Assembly (NCBI GenBank): GCA_012840015.1
Contig: DUMF01000002.1
Location: 62,001-126,000, forward strand
DNA length: 64,000 nucleotides
Reading direction: 5' to 3'
Source of the DNA: Bacillota bacterium
GTDB taxonomy: Bacteria; Bacillota; Sulfobacillia; DUMF01
Positions 8,965 through 17,427 of this stretch are shown here, in pieces. The notes below the pieces were generated by a model. It saw only the letters and a program-made list of their open reading frames with translations, did not search any database and was not told the DNA's origin. The position numbers and the translations under genes are program-made. Numbering within the stretch: the stretch's first letter is position 1; the number at the start of each line of letters is the position of its first letter.

Positions 8965-9261
8965 TCAGCAGGGACTCTCCCCTGCGCACCCGGCAATCAA
9001 GTGTTTCAAATGCTCTACAAGCTCAAGCACTAACGAAGCGTCAATGCAGCAGAGTGATAAACGTCCCTGCTTCCGGATACTTACGAGGCCAGCCTGTCTG
9101 AGCACTTTCAGGTGCTGGGAGATAGCAGGCTGGCTGATCCGAAGTGCACGGCTTAGCTCCTCCACGCTCAGACTGCGCGAGCACAGGAGCTTGAATATTT
9201 TGTATCTGGTCTCCTGACCAAGGGCCCGCAGGGCACGGATCGCTTCTTCCGGTGGCCGCAC
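8965..9261 (-). CDS. ArsR-family transcriptional regulator
   Basis: 98-aa winged-helix repressor. The recognition helix region is LRISQPAISQHLKVLRQAGL, followed by a wing (SIRKQGRLSLCCID). Cysteines at the start of the third helix (LLCSRS), in the wing (CC) and at the C-terminus could bind metal or sense redox, but no standard CVC motif is present. ATG start with GGGAGGAA upstream. It precedes the radical SAM gene and probably controls it and itself through the palindrome at 9305-9322. Confidence 0.88.
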   Translation of the reverse strand: MRPPEEAIRALRALGQETRYKIFKLLCSRSLSVEELSRALRISQPAISQHLKVLRQAGLVSIRKQGRLSLCCIDASLVLELVEHLKHLIAGCAGESPC

Positions 9262-9304
9262 AGTCGTTCCTCCCTAACGTTTGAGTTTTGAAATCGGTTA
9301 CTTA

Positions 9305-9322
9305 TATAAGCAGATACTTATA
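9305..9322. promoter_or_regulatory. Candidate ArsR operator palindrome
   Basis: TATAAG-CAGATA-CTTATA is a perfect 6-bp inverted repeat with 6-base spacer, 44 bases upstream of the ArsR start codon. Size and place suit autoregulation by a dimeric ArsR protein. Inference only. Confidence 0.4.
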
Positions 9323-10139
9323 GATTAGCACTAGTTGACATTGACTTCAAGACCAGGCTACCGCCGAGGGGACGAGTCTACGCTATCAGGAAGCGTCGGC
9401 GTAAAGTTTTCGTGGAGCAAGTTTTATGGGCTGGAGTAAATACTTGAGCCCCAAATATGGAGTTGATAGAGAAAAACCATGCAAAGGAGTGAGGCTCATC
9501 TTGCTAAGCAAACAGATCGTCTCTTTCTGGGACATTATCAGGTTTTAGCCCCCTAACTGATTTGGACGAGATGCCCTAAGGTTGCTAGGTTGAGATGAGG
9601 CACTCGGTAACAGAAGCTGCAAATAGTGAGGGAAGTGCTCGAGACCGGGAGCACTTCTATGGTGGCTCGCAGGCACAGTGTCAGAGACAATGTTGCAGGC
9701 CACTGGTGCGGAAGTTCATGATAATGCAAGGCGTGGTATAGTGGGCCGGGAACTGCCGGAGTACAGAGCACTTGCTGCTTAGAATGAGCGCCTAAAGAGG
9801 CTCTTGCGCGAAAAAGACCTGGAGATCGCCATTCTCAGGGATTGGGATTTGGTAAAAAAACGGAGCGCAGTTGGCAGAAAAGTTAGAGCTAAGGGACAAG
9901 TGGATTCAGGATGGCCATAGGCCTGGGATAGTGCTAAGGAGCGTTGGCGTCAGCCGTTCAACGTATTACTACCGGCGGTTACACAAGTCTAAGCAAGAAA
10001 GGAAGCACTGCGGCGGTCGGCCGTTGCCTAGCATATGCTACAGGGTTGATGGGGCGATCGTAAGCGATGAACAGGTCAAGGAACGGCTTTGCGAGTTGAT
10101 CGAGTGCAAGGGGTACGCGTACGGCTACCTAAAACTTGC

Positions 10140-10737
10140 TAGGCTCCATCATGAAACGCAACGACCCTTCACCCGGAAGGAGGTTTTTCACGTACTCCGC
10201 AGGCCTGTCCAGATCGTCAACACGGGTCTCGAAGCTAAAAGGAGCCCCTGACTGCCAGGCTGTTTCATCCACCGCTAGAGCGGCGTGCTTGACCTTCCTT
10301 GCCAGGTCAATGCCAACAGTGATCATGCTCTTCACCCCCGAGACTTCTCGGATGCGTGGGCTGCATCTGAGCCATGGCCGTGCTTCCCGCCATGCAACTT
10401 GATCAGGGGCAAGCCTCCAGTGGAGGGGCTTCCGCTGATCTTCTCAACCAGACATCACGACCGGCTGGGTTCAGGCGATCAGTCAATATGGACCATTACC
10501 CAAGGGAATAGTTCAGCCTGCCACCCACGCAAGCCGTTTACTCTGGAGTACTTGGACACATTGGTTCGGGCCCCTCCAGCAACTGGCCTTGCCGTATTGC
10601 CAACCCGCTCTACCAAAACGGGACAGCTTATCCACAATTTGAAAAGCTTGCAAACCCCTTCCTCTTACCCCCTCCCAACTACTATTCCAACAGTTATTCA
10701 CAGCCTAACCGATTGCCATAATACATGGGAACTTGCA
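10140..10737 (-). mobile_element. IS110-family fragment nested in the IS3 element
   Basis: On the minus strand 10335 to about 10146 encodes the N-terminus of an IS110 transposase: ITVGIDLARKVKHAALAVDE, with the first aspartate of the DEDD site, then PFSFETRVDDLDR. The remaining 10336-10737 is non-coding and repeated with divergence at 17122-17370. Both copies share an end at TACATGGGAA. It splits the IS3 orfB, so it arrived later. Confidence 0.65.
10336..10737. repeat. Diverged direct repeat, copy 1 (non-coding IS110 end)
   Basis: This stretch resembles 17122-17370 over most of its length, including GGGTTCAGGCGAT, GGGAATAGTTCAGCCTGCCA, GCAGCTTATCCACAATTT-like and CAGTTATTCACAGCCTAACC. It contains two DnaA-box-like 9-mers, TTATCCACA at 10628 and TTATTCACA at 10694, both kept in copy 2. 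Confidence 0.7.
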
Positions 10738-10912
10738 GAACGCTCACACAGAGTCGTTTCACCGAATACTTGTGGATGAATGCCTGGCCGGGCAGCAGTT
10801 CGATACGTTCACGGAAGCGTACCGGACTGTGGCACAGTTCACGGACTTCTACAGTAAGAGGCGGATACACTCAAACGTCCATTAGTGCGGGGCAGGCCGT
10901 TTCGCGAGTAAG

Positions 10913-11450
10913 CGGGCTACAGAAGTCTTATTTCTTCTTCATCCGTCCCTCTGTTACCTACTATGGAATGTACGCTGCCGGTAGGCGGGCGATGGCACTG
11001 AGGAAGTGCTGGGTAGAGACCCTACCTCACGGGGAAGGGGTACTTTGCATTCACGGCGTGAGGGAAGCTCTCCAAGACCACGTTCCCCAACCACACCTCA
11101 CAGGTGACCTATCTCTCCCTGGTGCAGTCCTTGGCGCAATCACACTCTTGGAAGCTGGGTTTGGCAACATCCCCACGGGAATCTGCAAAGGCGTCGAAAG
11201 GGCGCCCTGAAATCAAAAGGCGGTTGACGCCATGGCAGCGCGTGTAGAACGTACATACAGCGGCATAGACACAGAGGCTTGGCTGAACGCAACGTTACCG
11301 GCACTAAAAGGGCCTTTCTCGAGCAGGCCGTGGGTTAAATTCGCCTTAAGGCAAATCGTACGTGCTTTGCCGACGATAATGTCAGCTTAAACTCAACAAA
11401 CTGCGGGGTTCGCCTACTAAACGTTGACGCAGACTCGGTCAAGTTAGGTC
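10913..11450. other. No recognisable gene
   Basis: Between the IS3 remnant and the promoter of the transporter operon no frame shows family resemblance. Longer open frames here run through IS3 DNA out of frame. Confidence 0.5.
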
Positions 11451-11483
11451 TTGACACAAAGGGCCCAGAGAGGTACATATAAT
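11451..11483 (+). promoter_or_regulatory. Promoter of the T-box/liv operon
   Basis: A perfect TTGACA (11451-11456) is followed after 17 bases by TACATA (11474-11479) and overlapping this by a perfect TATAAT (11478-11483, 21-base spacing). Either hexamer could serve as -10. Transcription would start just before the T-box leader. Confidence 0.6.
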
Positions 11484-11497
11484 AAGCAAAAGCGAAA

Positions 11498-11760
11498 GAC
11501 GATGAAGGGGAAGAGTAGCTGGTAGACCTCTGGTTGCAGAGAGGGAGATTGGCTGGTGTGAGTCTCCTAACCGGAGACCAGTGAATGGGCCTTGGAGTTG
11601 CCGGCCGAAGTCGTAGGTAGGCTTGGACGGATGCCACCGTTAAAAGGCTACGGTATAACGGGAGAGAGCTCCTGCGTACCGGAAAAAGAGCGTACGGTCT
11701 TTAATGCCGTGCACTAGGGTGGCACCGCGGAAACCCCGTCCCTTGCAGGACGGGTTTTTT
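11498..11760 (+). ncRNA. T-box leader, specifier TGG (tryptophan)
   Basis: Senses uncharged tRNA and allows read-through into the transporter operon. The T-box sequence AGGGTGGCACCGCGG is at 11716-11730, directly before a terminator. Stem I is recognisable: AGTA-like motif near 11513, paired GCTGGT/ACCAGT and CTGGTT/AACCGG segments, AGAGAG and the distal loop GGCTGGTG. The specifier position after GTGAA (11581-11585) reads TGG at 11586-11588, followed by a purine, so tRNA-Trp is predicted. The variable T-box base is C (11723), which would pair with discriminator G73; bacterial tRNA-Trp has G73, whereas Ile, Leu and Val tRNAs have A73. Two independent positions therefore agree on tryptophan. 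Confidence 0.85.
11731..11760 (+). terminator. T-box regulated terminator
   Basis: Stem CCCGTCC (11735-11741) with GGACGGG (11748-11754), extended by AAA/TTT, then a run of T. It forms when the antiterminator with the T-box sequence does not. Confidence 0.9.
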
Positions 11761-11814
11761 GTTTCCCTTGTACCGTGCTTCGAGTTTTACAAAACTGAGA
11801 GGGAGGCTAAGCAA

Positions 11815-12978
11815 ATGAGAAAGGTAGTTTCGGGGTTCCTCGTCGTGTTTCTAGCAATGTTGGCCGTTGTGGGATGTTCGAATTCGGGTCGAAAGTCAAT
11901 TAAGATCGGTGCAGCTGGACCTTTCACGGGCGAATTGTCGAAGATCGGCCTCGATTCGCTTAACGCCATCAAGATGGCTGTGGAGGAGTGTAACCAATCA
12001 GGCGGGATCGACGGAAAAACTGTGGAAGTCGTAGTGGGCGATGACGCGGGTGACCCAGCGAAGGGCAAGATCGTGGCGGACAAATTCGTCGCTGACCCTG
12101 ACGTGCTTGGTGTGGTTGGCCCGATGAACAGCAGTGTTATTGCAGCAGCTTTGCCAGTGTATGAAAAGGCAGGACTTGTGATCATATCGCAATCTGGTAC
12201 AACGCCCGAGCTCACAGAGAAAGGCTTTAAGGTCATGCACCGCATTTGCCCGAGGGACGATGCACAGGGCATGGCGGCGGCGGCTTTCATATACAACGAG
12301 ATCAAACCCACAAAAGTCTATATCCTGGACGATAAAACCACTTACGGTCAAGGCTTGGCTGATCAGGTTGAAAAGGGCTTGAAATCGTACGGCCTGACGC
12401 AGATCAAACGAGACCAGGTGAGCACTCAGGACAAGGACTTTAGCGCGCTTGTCGCCTTGATAAAGTCGTACAATCCGGAGATGGTCTATATGGCTTTTGC
12501 AAACCCCGCTCAAGCTGCCGCACTCGCTAAACAGCTAGCTGGAGTGGGTGTAAAACCTGCCCTTATGGGCGGAGATGGGTGCAGGGAAAGGGATCAGCTC
12601 ATAGGCGGTGGGGGCGAGGCGGTCCAGGGTATGTTTGTGACAGCCATTGGGAGGAACGTCAAGGAGGTTCCGGAAGCCCGAGAGTTCGTTCAGAAATTTG
12701 AGGGGAAGTACGAAGGGATGAGCATCTTCTCAGGGCAGAGTTACGAAGCCACGAAAATACTCTTGAATGCCATAAAGGAAGCCCATAAGGCCGGGGACTT
12801 AACCAGGCAAGGGGTACTGAAAGCCCTGCATGCTACCAAGGACTATAAGGGTATCCTCGGATTCCCGGTGAGTTTCGATGCCAAGGGGGATCTTGTAGGT
12901 GGAGAAATCTTCGTTCTGAAAGTGAGCGGAAGTGACTTCGTTGAGGTGAAGAAATACACTACAGGCAACATTAAGTGA
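11815..12978 (+). CDS. livJ: Amino acid ABC transporter substrate-binding lipoprotein
   Basis: Binds an amino acid outside the membrane for the LivHMGF-type (HAAT) importer. The signal peptide ends in the lipobox AVVGC near residue 20, then KIGAAGPFTGELSKIGLDSLNAI opens the type I periplasmic binding fold (Peripla_BP_6). GDDAGDP, SGTTPEL and VYILDDKTTYGQGLAD are family-typical. ATG 11815 is chosen because GGGAGG lies eight bases upstream and the lipoprotein signal begins there; a longer frame begins inside the T-box. The family usually takes branched-chain amino acids, but the Trp T-box suggests tryptophan or related aromatic substrates. Confidence 0.92.
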   Translation: MRKVVSGFLVVFLAMLAVVGCSNSGRKSIKIGAAGPFTGELSKIGLDSLNAIKMAVEECNQSGGIDGKTVEVVVGDDAGDPAKGKIVADKFVADPDVLGVVGPMNSSVIAAALPVYEKAGLVIISQSGTTPELTEKGFKVMHRICPRDDAQGMAAAAFIYNEIKPTKVYILDDKTTYGQGLADQVEKGLKSYGLTQIKRDQVSTQDKDFSALVALIKSYNPEMVYMAFANPAQAAALAKQLAGVGVKPALMGGDGCRERDQLIGGGGEAVQGMFVTAIGRNVKEVPEAREFVQKFEGKYEGMSIFSGQSYEATKILLNAIKEAHKAGDLTRQGVLKALHATKDYKGILGFPVSFDAKGDLVGGEIFVLKVSGSDFVEVKKYTTGNIK

Positions 12979-12988
12979 GGTGTGGGGA

Positions 12989-13912
12989 ATGGGCTTCTGG
13001 GGGCATCTACCCCAGCAGTTGGTGAACGGGTTAGTTTTGGGAAGCGTATATGCACTGCTTGCCCTGGGATATTCCATGGTATATGGCATCCTCCGGGTCT
13101 TGAACTTCGCGCACGGTGACGTGTTCATGGTGTGTTCATTTGCAGGCTGGGCAGCTCTCACCGCTCTACTGAAAAGCCGTATAGCTGCCTATCCTGCAGT
13201 GACCCTGTTGCTCGTGCTGGCGGTTGCCATGGGCGTTGGCGTCGCGTTGGGAATGGCAATCGAGAGATTCGCATACAGACCTCTGCGGAAGGCAACCAGG
13301 CTTGCGCCACTTATCAGTGCAATAGGAGTTTCGATTTTCCTGCAGAACGTGGTCATGCTTGCGACTGGCGGCAGGGCCAAGGTGTATCCCCTGACCTCCG
13401 TAATACCATCCGGGCTGTACCTCAAGGTGGGCACGATTACGGTGTCGTCTACCGGTCTTCTAGTGATTGGAGTTTCAATTATACTGACCCTCGGGCTGAA
13501 CTACGTGATTCGCACTACCAGCCTCGGACGAATGATGAGGGCGACCGCTGAAGACATTGAAGCTGCGGGTTTCATGGGTATACCGATAGACTACGTCATT
13601 GCGTTTACGTTTGCCCTGGGTTCCGCTCTTGCGGGGGCCGGGGGAGTTCTAATAGGGCTTTACTATACTCAGATAGATTTCTCCCTTGGTTTTTCCGCAG
13701 GGATGAAGGCATTCACCGCCGCTGTTCTGGGGGGCATCGGGAACCTCGAAGGAGCTGTGCTTGGAGGAGTAGTACTGGGCCTTGCAGAGAGCATGGGGAC
13801 TGCCTTTATAGCGCCGGTCTATAAGGACGCCATCGCTTTCGCCATTCTGATTATCTGCTTGATCCTGCGGCCAAACGGGATCCTTGGGGACGACGTACCG
13901 GAGAAGGTGTGA
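12989..13912 (+). CDS. livH: ABC transporter permease LivH
   Basis: First membrane subunit of the HAAT importer, about 308 aa with eight or nine hydrophobic helices. Family motifs: GLVLGSVYALLALGYSMVYG and ILRVLNFAHGDVFM near the N-terminus, and GGIGNLEGAVLGGVVLGLAE near the C-terminus. ATG 12989 follows GAGG at eight bases; a GTG at 12980 is possible. It lies 10 bases after livJ and is followed by the fusion gene. Confidence 0.92.
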   Translation: MGFWGHLPQQLVNGLVLGSVYALLALGYSMVYGILRVLNFAHGDVFMVCSFAGWAALTALLKSRIAAYPAVTLLLVLAVAMGVGVALGMAIERFAYRPLRKATRLAPLISAIGVSIFLQNVVMLATGGRAKVYPLTSVIPSGLYLKVGTITVSSTGLLVIGVSIILTLGLNYVIRTTSLGRMMRATAEDIEAAGFMGIPIDYVIAFTFALGSALAGAGGVLIGLYYTQIDFSLGFSAGMKAFTAAVLGGIGNLEGAVLGGVVLGLAESMGTAFIAPVYKDAIAFAILIICLILRPNGILGDDVPEKV

Positions 13913-13916
13913 CGAA

Positions 13917-16382
13917 GTGAAGCGCACAAAAGAAAACCAGTCCATTGTAATCGTCGCAGCCATAGCACTTGGTTTGTTACCTCTGTTTGATTCAAACCCT
14001 TACCATCTCAGGCTCCTGACAACGATTAGCCTTTACGTTGTGCTGGCGTTAGGGCTGAATGTTCTGGTAGGGCTTGCAGGGTTGCTAGACATGGGCTATA
14101 TAGCCTTTTACGCTATTGGGGCATATGTCTATGCATTGCTAGCATCGCCGCAACTTGGCGTCCACCTTCCCTTCTTGACAGTGCTGCCGCTGGCTGTCCT
14201 CATTGCGGTCGGAGTGAGCCTGTTGATCGGGCTTGCGACGCTTCGCCTCAGGGGGGACTACCTGGCTGTAGTTACAATGAGTTTCGCTGAAATCCTTCGC
14301 ATTTTCCTTACAAACCTTGACCGGCCCGTTAACATCACGAACGGACCTAACGGAATCGTCGAGATAGATCCGCCCAGGTTTGGGGCTCTAACCATTGCTA
14401 CACCCCAACAAAATTACTACTTGCTCCTCCTGTTTGCCCTGGCGGCCTATCTGGTTTATACTCGCCTGATCAGGTCTCAGACGGGGCTCAAATGGAGAGC
14501 TCTCAGAGACGACGTTATTGCAGCACAGAGCCTCGGCGTAGATCCGCTGCATTATCAGATGCTGGCTTATGCTACGGGCGCGGCGTTTGCAAGCACTGCA
14601 GGGGTGCTTTTTTCTGCGTGGCAAGGAGCTGTGTTTCCGCAGAACTTCACCCTGGGCGAGCTCATCACCGTCTACTGCATGGTCATACTTGGTGGAACAG
14701 GCAATCAAACCGGCACGCTGCTAGGAGTAGTTGCTCTGGTGCTGGTCCCAGAGATACTGCGAACCTATAGTGTCTACCGCATGGCTATATACGGGATTCT
14801 CCTGGTTATAATGATGATTTACCGGCCTCAGGGTATTCTTCCTCAGAAGCCTGGACTGTGCTCAATGCCAAGGGGCGGGTGTCGCAAGGAGAGGAAAGTC
14901 GGCTTAGCACCGTGCAACGAGCCCGTACTGGTTGTGAGGAACATTACTAAAAGGTTTGAGGGCCTTCTTGTCCTCGATGGAGTGAGCTTTGAGCTTCGCA
15001 GGGGTGAGGTGCTAAGCATTATCGGACCTAACGGCGCAGGCAAGACCACCCTGATAAACATTCTGACAGGGGTCACAAAACCGGACGATGGGGAGTTCTT
15101 CTTAAAAGGGAAAAAACTGAATGGACTGAAGCCACATACTGTATACAAGCTGGGGCTATCGAGGACATTTCAGAACCTGCGGTTGTTCAAGGGTATGACG
15201 GTTGCAGAGAATGTCCTTGTGGGGCTTGACCTTACAGCCGCGACGGGTGCGGGGGACGTTCTCGAATTCTTAGACCGGGACCTGGCTTTAAGGCAGGACC
15301 AGCCCGCTGATGGCTTGAGCTATGCGCACCGAAAGATACTAGAGGTGGCCCGAGCCATAGCCGGAAACCCCGAAGTCATCCTTCTGGATGAACCGGCGGC
15401 TGGGATGAATCCGGCAGAACTACAAGAGCTGATGGAAAGGATAAACACACTCAAGCATGAAGGGTACTCAATTGTGCTGGTCGAACATCAAATGCCCCTT
15501 GTGGCAGGCGTTTCAGACAGGGTCATCGTGCTTGACCACGGCAGGAAGATCGCGGAAGGCCCACCCGAGAACGTAATGGCCGACCAGGGAGTAGTCGAAG
15601 TATACCTCGGGCACCAGATACCGTATTACGAAAGGGCAATTTCACAACTTACGAGCCGGCCCATGCTTGAGTTGAGTGAGGTGGAGGCAGGCTACGATCG
15701 CGTCAAGGTTCTTCATGGAATTAGTCTCGAGGTCAAACAGGGGGAAGTCGTGTGCTTGTTGGGCGCAAACGGGGCGGGAAAGACTACCACTATAAAGACA
15801 ATACTGGGCAGCCTGAAACCAGATAGGGGCAAGATTTGCTTCAAGGGCGAGGATATAACGGGTGAAAACCCATTCCGTGTTGTAAGGAAAGGGATTGGCC
15901 TTGTGCCTGAGGGGAGAAGGATCTTCTCGCGGATGACGGTCGAAGAGAATCTAAAACTGGGGAGTTCAGACGCTGACGCAATGGAGTACGTCTACTCGCT
16001 TTTCCCGAGGCTGAAGGAACGTAGGCAACAGCGGGCTGGTACGCTATCTGGAGGAGAGCAGCAGATGCTCGCCATAGGAAGGGCACTCATGATGAGGCCT
16101 GAGCTGCTGCTGCTAGATGAGCCGTCCATGGGGCTTGCTCCCGTGATGGTTGACAGGATATTTGAGGCCATACTCGAGCTTAACCGTAATGGGACAACCA
16201 TACTCATGGTTGAGCAAAACGCGAGGAGAGCCCTGCAAGTGGCGCATCGAGGCTACGTCCTCCAGAACGGGCGAATCGCAGCGGCGGGCCCATCTAGGCA
16301 GCTACTTGAGAGCGAAACTTTACGCAGTGCCTACTTTGGGGATCCTGCTCAGCTTAGCCATCCTGTGTTTTTAACCCCCTAA
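13917..16382 (+). CDS. Fused LivM permease - LivG ATPase - LivF ATPase
   Basis: A single 821-aa frame joins three subunits that are normally separate. Residues 1-309 are LivM (LNVLVGLAGLLDMGYIAFYA, then the permease loop, ending IYRPQGILP). After a 27-aa linker, residues 337-578 are LivG with GPNGAGKTT and VILLDEPAAGMNPAE; its helical domain is some 25-30 residues short and the ABC signature is LSYAH instead of LSYGQ. Residues 583-821 are LivF with GANGAGKTT, LSGGEQQM and LLLDEPSMGLAP, all intact, starting at what looks like the old livF ATG (15663). GTG 13917 is the likely start, four bases after livH. The last five residues (VFLTP) come from the left end of the IS3 remnant, so an insertion replaced the native end. 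Confidence 0.9.
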   Translation: MKRTKENQSIVIVAAIALGLLPLFDSNPYHLRLLTTISLYVVLALGLNVLVGLAGLLDMGYIAFYAIGAYVYALLASPQLGVHLPFLTVLPLAVLIAVGVSLLIGLATLRLRGDYLAVVTMSFAEILRIFLTNLDRPVNITNGPNGIVEIDPPRFGALTIATPQQNYYLLLLFALAAYLVYTRLIRSQTGLKWRALRDDVIAAQSLGVDPLHYQMLAYATGAAFASTAGVLFSAWQGAVFPQNFTLGELITVYCMVILGGTGNQTGTLLGVVALVLVPEILRTYSVYRMAIYGILLVIMMIYRPQGILPQKPGLCSMPRGGCRKERKVGLAPCNEPVLVVRNITKRFEGLLVLDGVSFELRRGEVLSIIGPNGAGKTTLINILTGVTKPDDGEFFLKGKKLNGLKPHTVYKLGLSRTFQNLRLFKGMTVAENVLVGLDLTAATGAGDVLEFLDRDLALRQDQPADGLSYAHRKILEVARAIAGNPEVILLDEPAAGMNPAELQELMERINTLKHEGYSIVLVEHQMPLVAGVSDRVIVLDHGRKIAEGPPENVMADQGVVEVYLGHQIPYYERAISQLTSRPMLELSEVEAGYDRVKVLHGISLEVKQGEVVCLLGANGAGKTTTIKTILGSLKPDRGKICFKGEDITGENPFRVVRKGIGLVPEGRRIFSRMTVEENLKLGSSDADAMEYVYSLFPRLKERRQQRAGTLSGGEQQMLAIGRALMMRPELLLLDEPSMGLAPVMVDRIFEAILELNRNGTTILMVEQNARRALQVAHRGYVLQNGRIAAAGPSRQLLESETLRSAYFGDPAQLSHPVFLTP

Positions 16383-16676
16383 CTGATTTGGACGAGACGC
16401 CTAAGGTCGGTAGATTGAAATCAGGGGGCGGTGACCACGTGTGGCACGCGGGCAGTTTACCCGGGAACAGAAACTGCAGATCGTGAGGGAGGTACTTGGG
16501 ACCGGGAGCACTTCGATAGTGGCTTGCAGGCACAGTATCAGAGACAGTGTTGCAGGCCGCTGGGTGCGAAAGTTCAAGGAGTTGTGCGGGGCATTTGAGA
16601 ATGTAAGGCGTGGTGTAGTGGGCGGGAACCGCCGGAGTACAGCGCACTTGCTGCTGAGAATGAGCGCCTGAAGAGA
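16371..16676 (+). mobile_element. IS3-family remnant (copy B, orfA only)
   Basis: Same left end as copy A, then an orfA frame from about 16441: RGQFTREQKLQIVREVL, GTGSTSI, GRWVRKFKELCGAFEN. It is less damaged than copy A but loses frame after VRRGV and stops at NERLKR, with no orfB. It overlaps the end of the livMGF fusion. Confidence 0.75.
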
Positions 16677-16780
16677 GTCATAATGAACGAGGCCGGCTCC
16701 CTGAGTCGTTAGCCGTAGGTTACACTGGATATGCATGCACCACCAGTGCAAAGGTACAAACGAAAGGAGAGCCGGCAAGA

Positions 16781-16915
16781 TGAATAGTATCACATAACGA
16801 TTTTGAGTCTATACGGAAGCTGATAAGGCAGCTTGGCAGGGTTTACGAGCTGCAAGTCTGCTATGAGTCAGGGCCAGCTGGCTACGTACTGCACAGGCAG
16901 CTTCAGTAAATTGCA
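16781..16915 (+). mobile_element. IS110-family transposase N-terminal fragment
   Basis: After an ATG at 16781 and an early stop, the frame reads RKLIRQLGRVYELQVCYESG and PAGYVLHRQLQ, matching the IS110 segment normally VYEAGP.GY.L.R.L. It is a different family member from the piece that follows, so at least two IS110-like elements have merged here. Confidence 0.55.
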
Positions 16916-16924
16916 CGATTGTGG

Positions 16925-17370
16925 CCTTACCGTGCGGTTAGCCGAACTCTTACGAGGTTTTTGACGTGTTCCAAAAGCCTCTCCGGGTCGTCAGTCCGGG
17001 TCTTGAAGCTGAAAGAAGCTCCTGACTGCCTGGCTGTTTCATCCAGTTGTACAGCCAAATGCTTGCCCTTCCCTTCCAGGTCTATGCCGACAGTGTCCGC
17101 CAATGTTCTCAACCGGAGCAACGCAACCGGTGGGTTCAGGCGATTAGTTCAATATGGGCCGTTACCCAGGGGAATAGTTCAGCCTGCCACCTACGCAAGC
17201 CTTACTCGGGAGTACTTAGCACATTGGTTTAAGCCCCTCCAAATCCAAAACAGGGCAGCTTATCCACAATTTCCACAGCTTGCACATTCTTTCCCCTGCC
17301 CCCTACCCCTCCCAATTACTACTCCTACAGTTATTCACAGCCTAACCGATCGCGATGATACATGGGAATG
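16925..17370 (-). mobile_element. IS110-family fragment, second copy
   Basis: Minus-strand frame 17121 to about 16930 reads VGIDLEGKGKHLAVQLDETA and FSFKTRTDDPERLLEHVKNL, homologous to the nested fragment at 10140-10335. Bases 17122-17370 repeat the same non-coding end, including DnaA-box-like TTATCCACA (17260) and TTATTCACA (17331). The shared end TACATGGGAA is followed by unique DNA leading to the LigD polymerase gene. Confidence 0.65.
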
Positions 17371-17427
17371 TGCACGCCGGGAAAGCAGCGAATGTCGGCC
17401 GAACCGCGCGGAAACAATACCCGTAAA

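Larger units (their letters stand above)
9543..10912 (+). mobile_element. IS3-family element, decayed and interrupted (copy A)
   Basis: The left end reads CCCCCTAACTGATTTGGACG, identical to copy B at 16381. A broken orfA frame follows (KLQIVREVLETGSTSMVAR), then the orfB N-terminal half in one open frame from 9871 to about 10140 (VGVSRSTYYYRR, the HTH_21-type start, and KGYAYGYLKLARL). The orfB C-terminus reappears at 10738-10890 (AHTESFHRILVDECLAG, FYSKRRIHSN), the typical rve integrase end. Between them an IS110-type piece is inserted. Several stops in orfA show it is dead. Confidence 0.75.

Noticed and set aside
10725-11210. 161-aa open frame after the nested IS
   Set aside because: Its start is in IS3 orfB DNA read in the wrong frame; the correct frame gives the integrase C-terminus.
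11704-11814. Longer livJ start at 11704
   Set aside because: It lies inside the T-box terminator; the lipoprotein signal and ribosome site point to 11815.
9543-16676. Functional composite transposon carrying the liv operon
   Set aside because: Both IS3 copies are decayed, copy B lacks orfB, and no right ends or target duplications could be matched.
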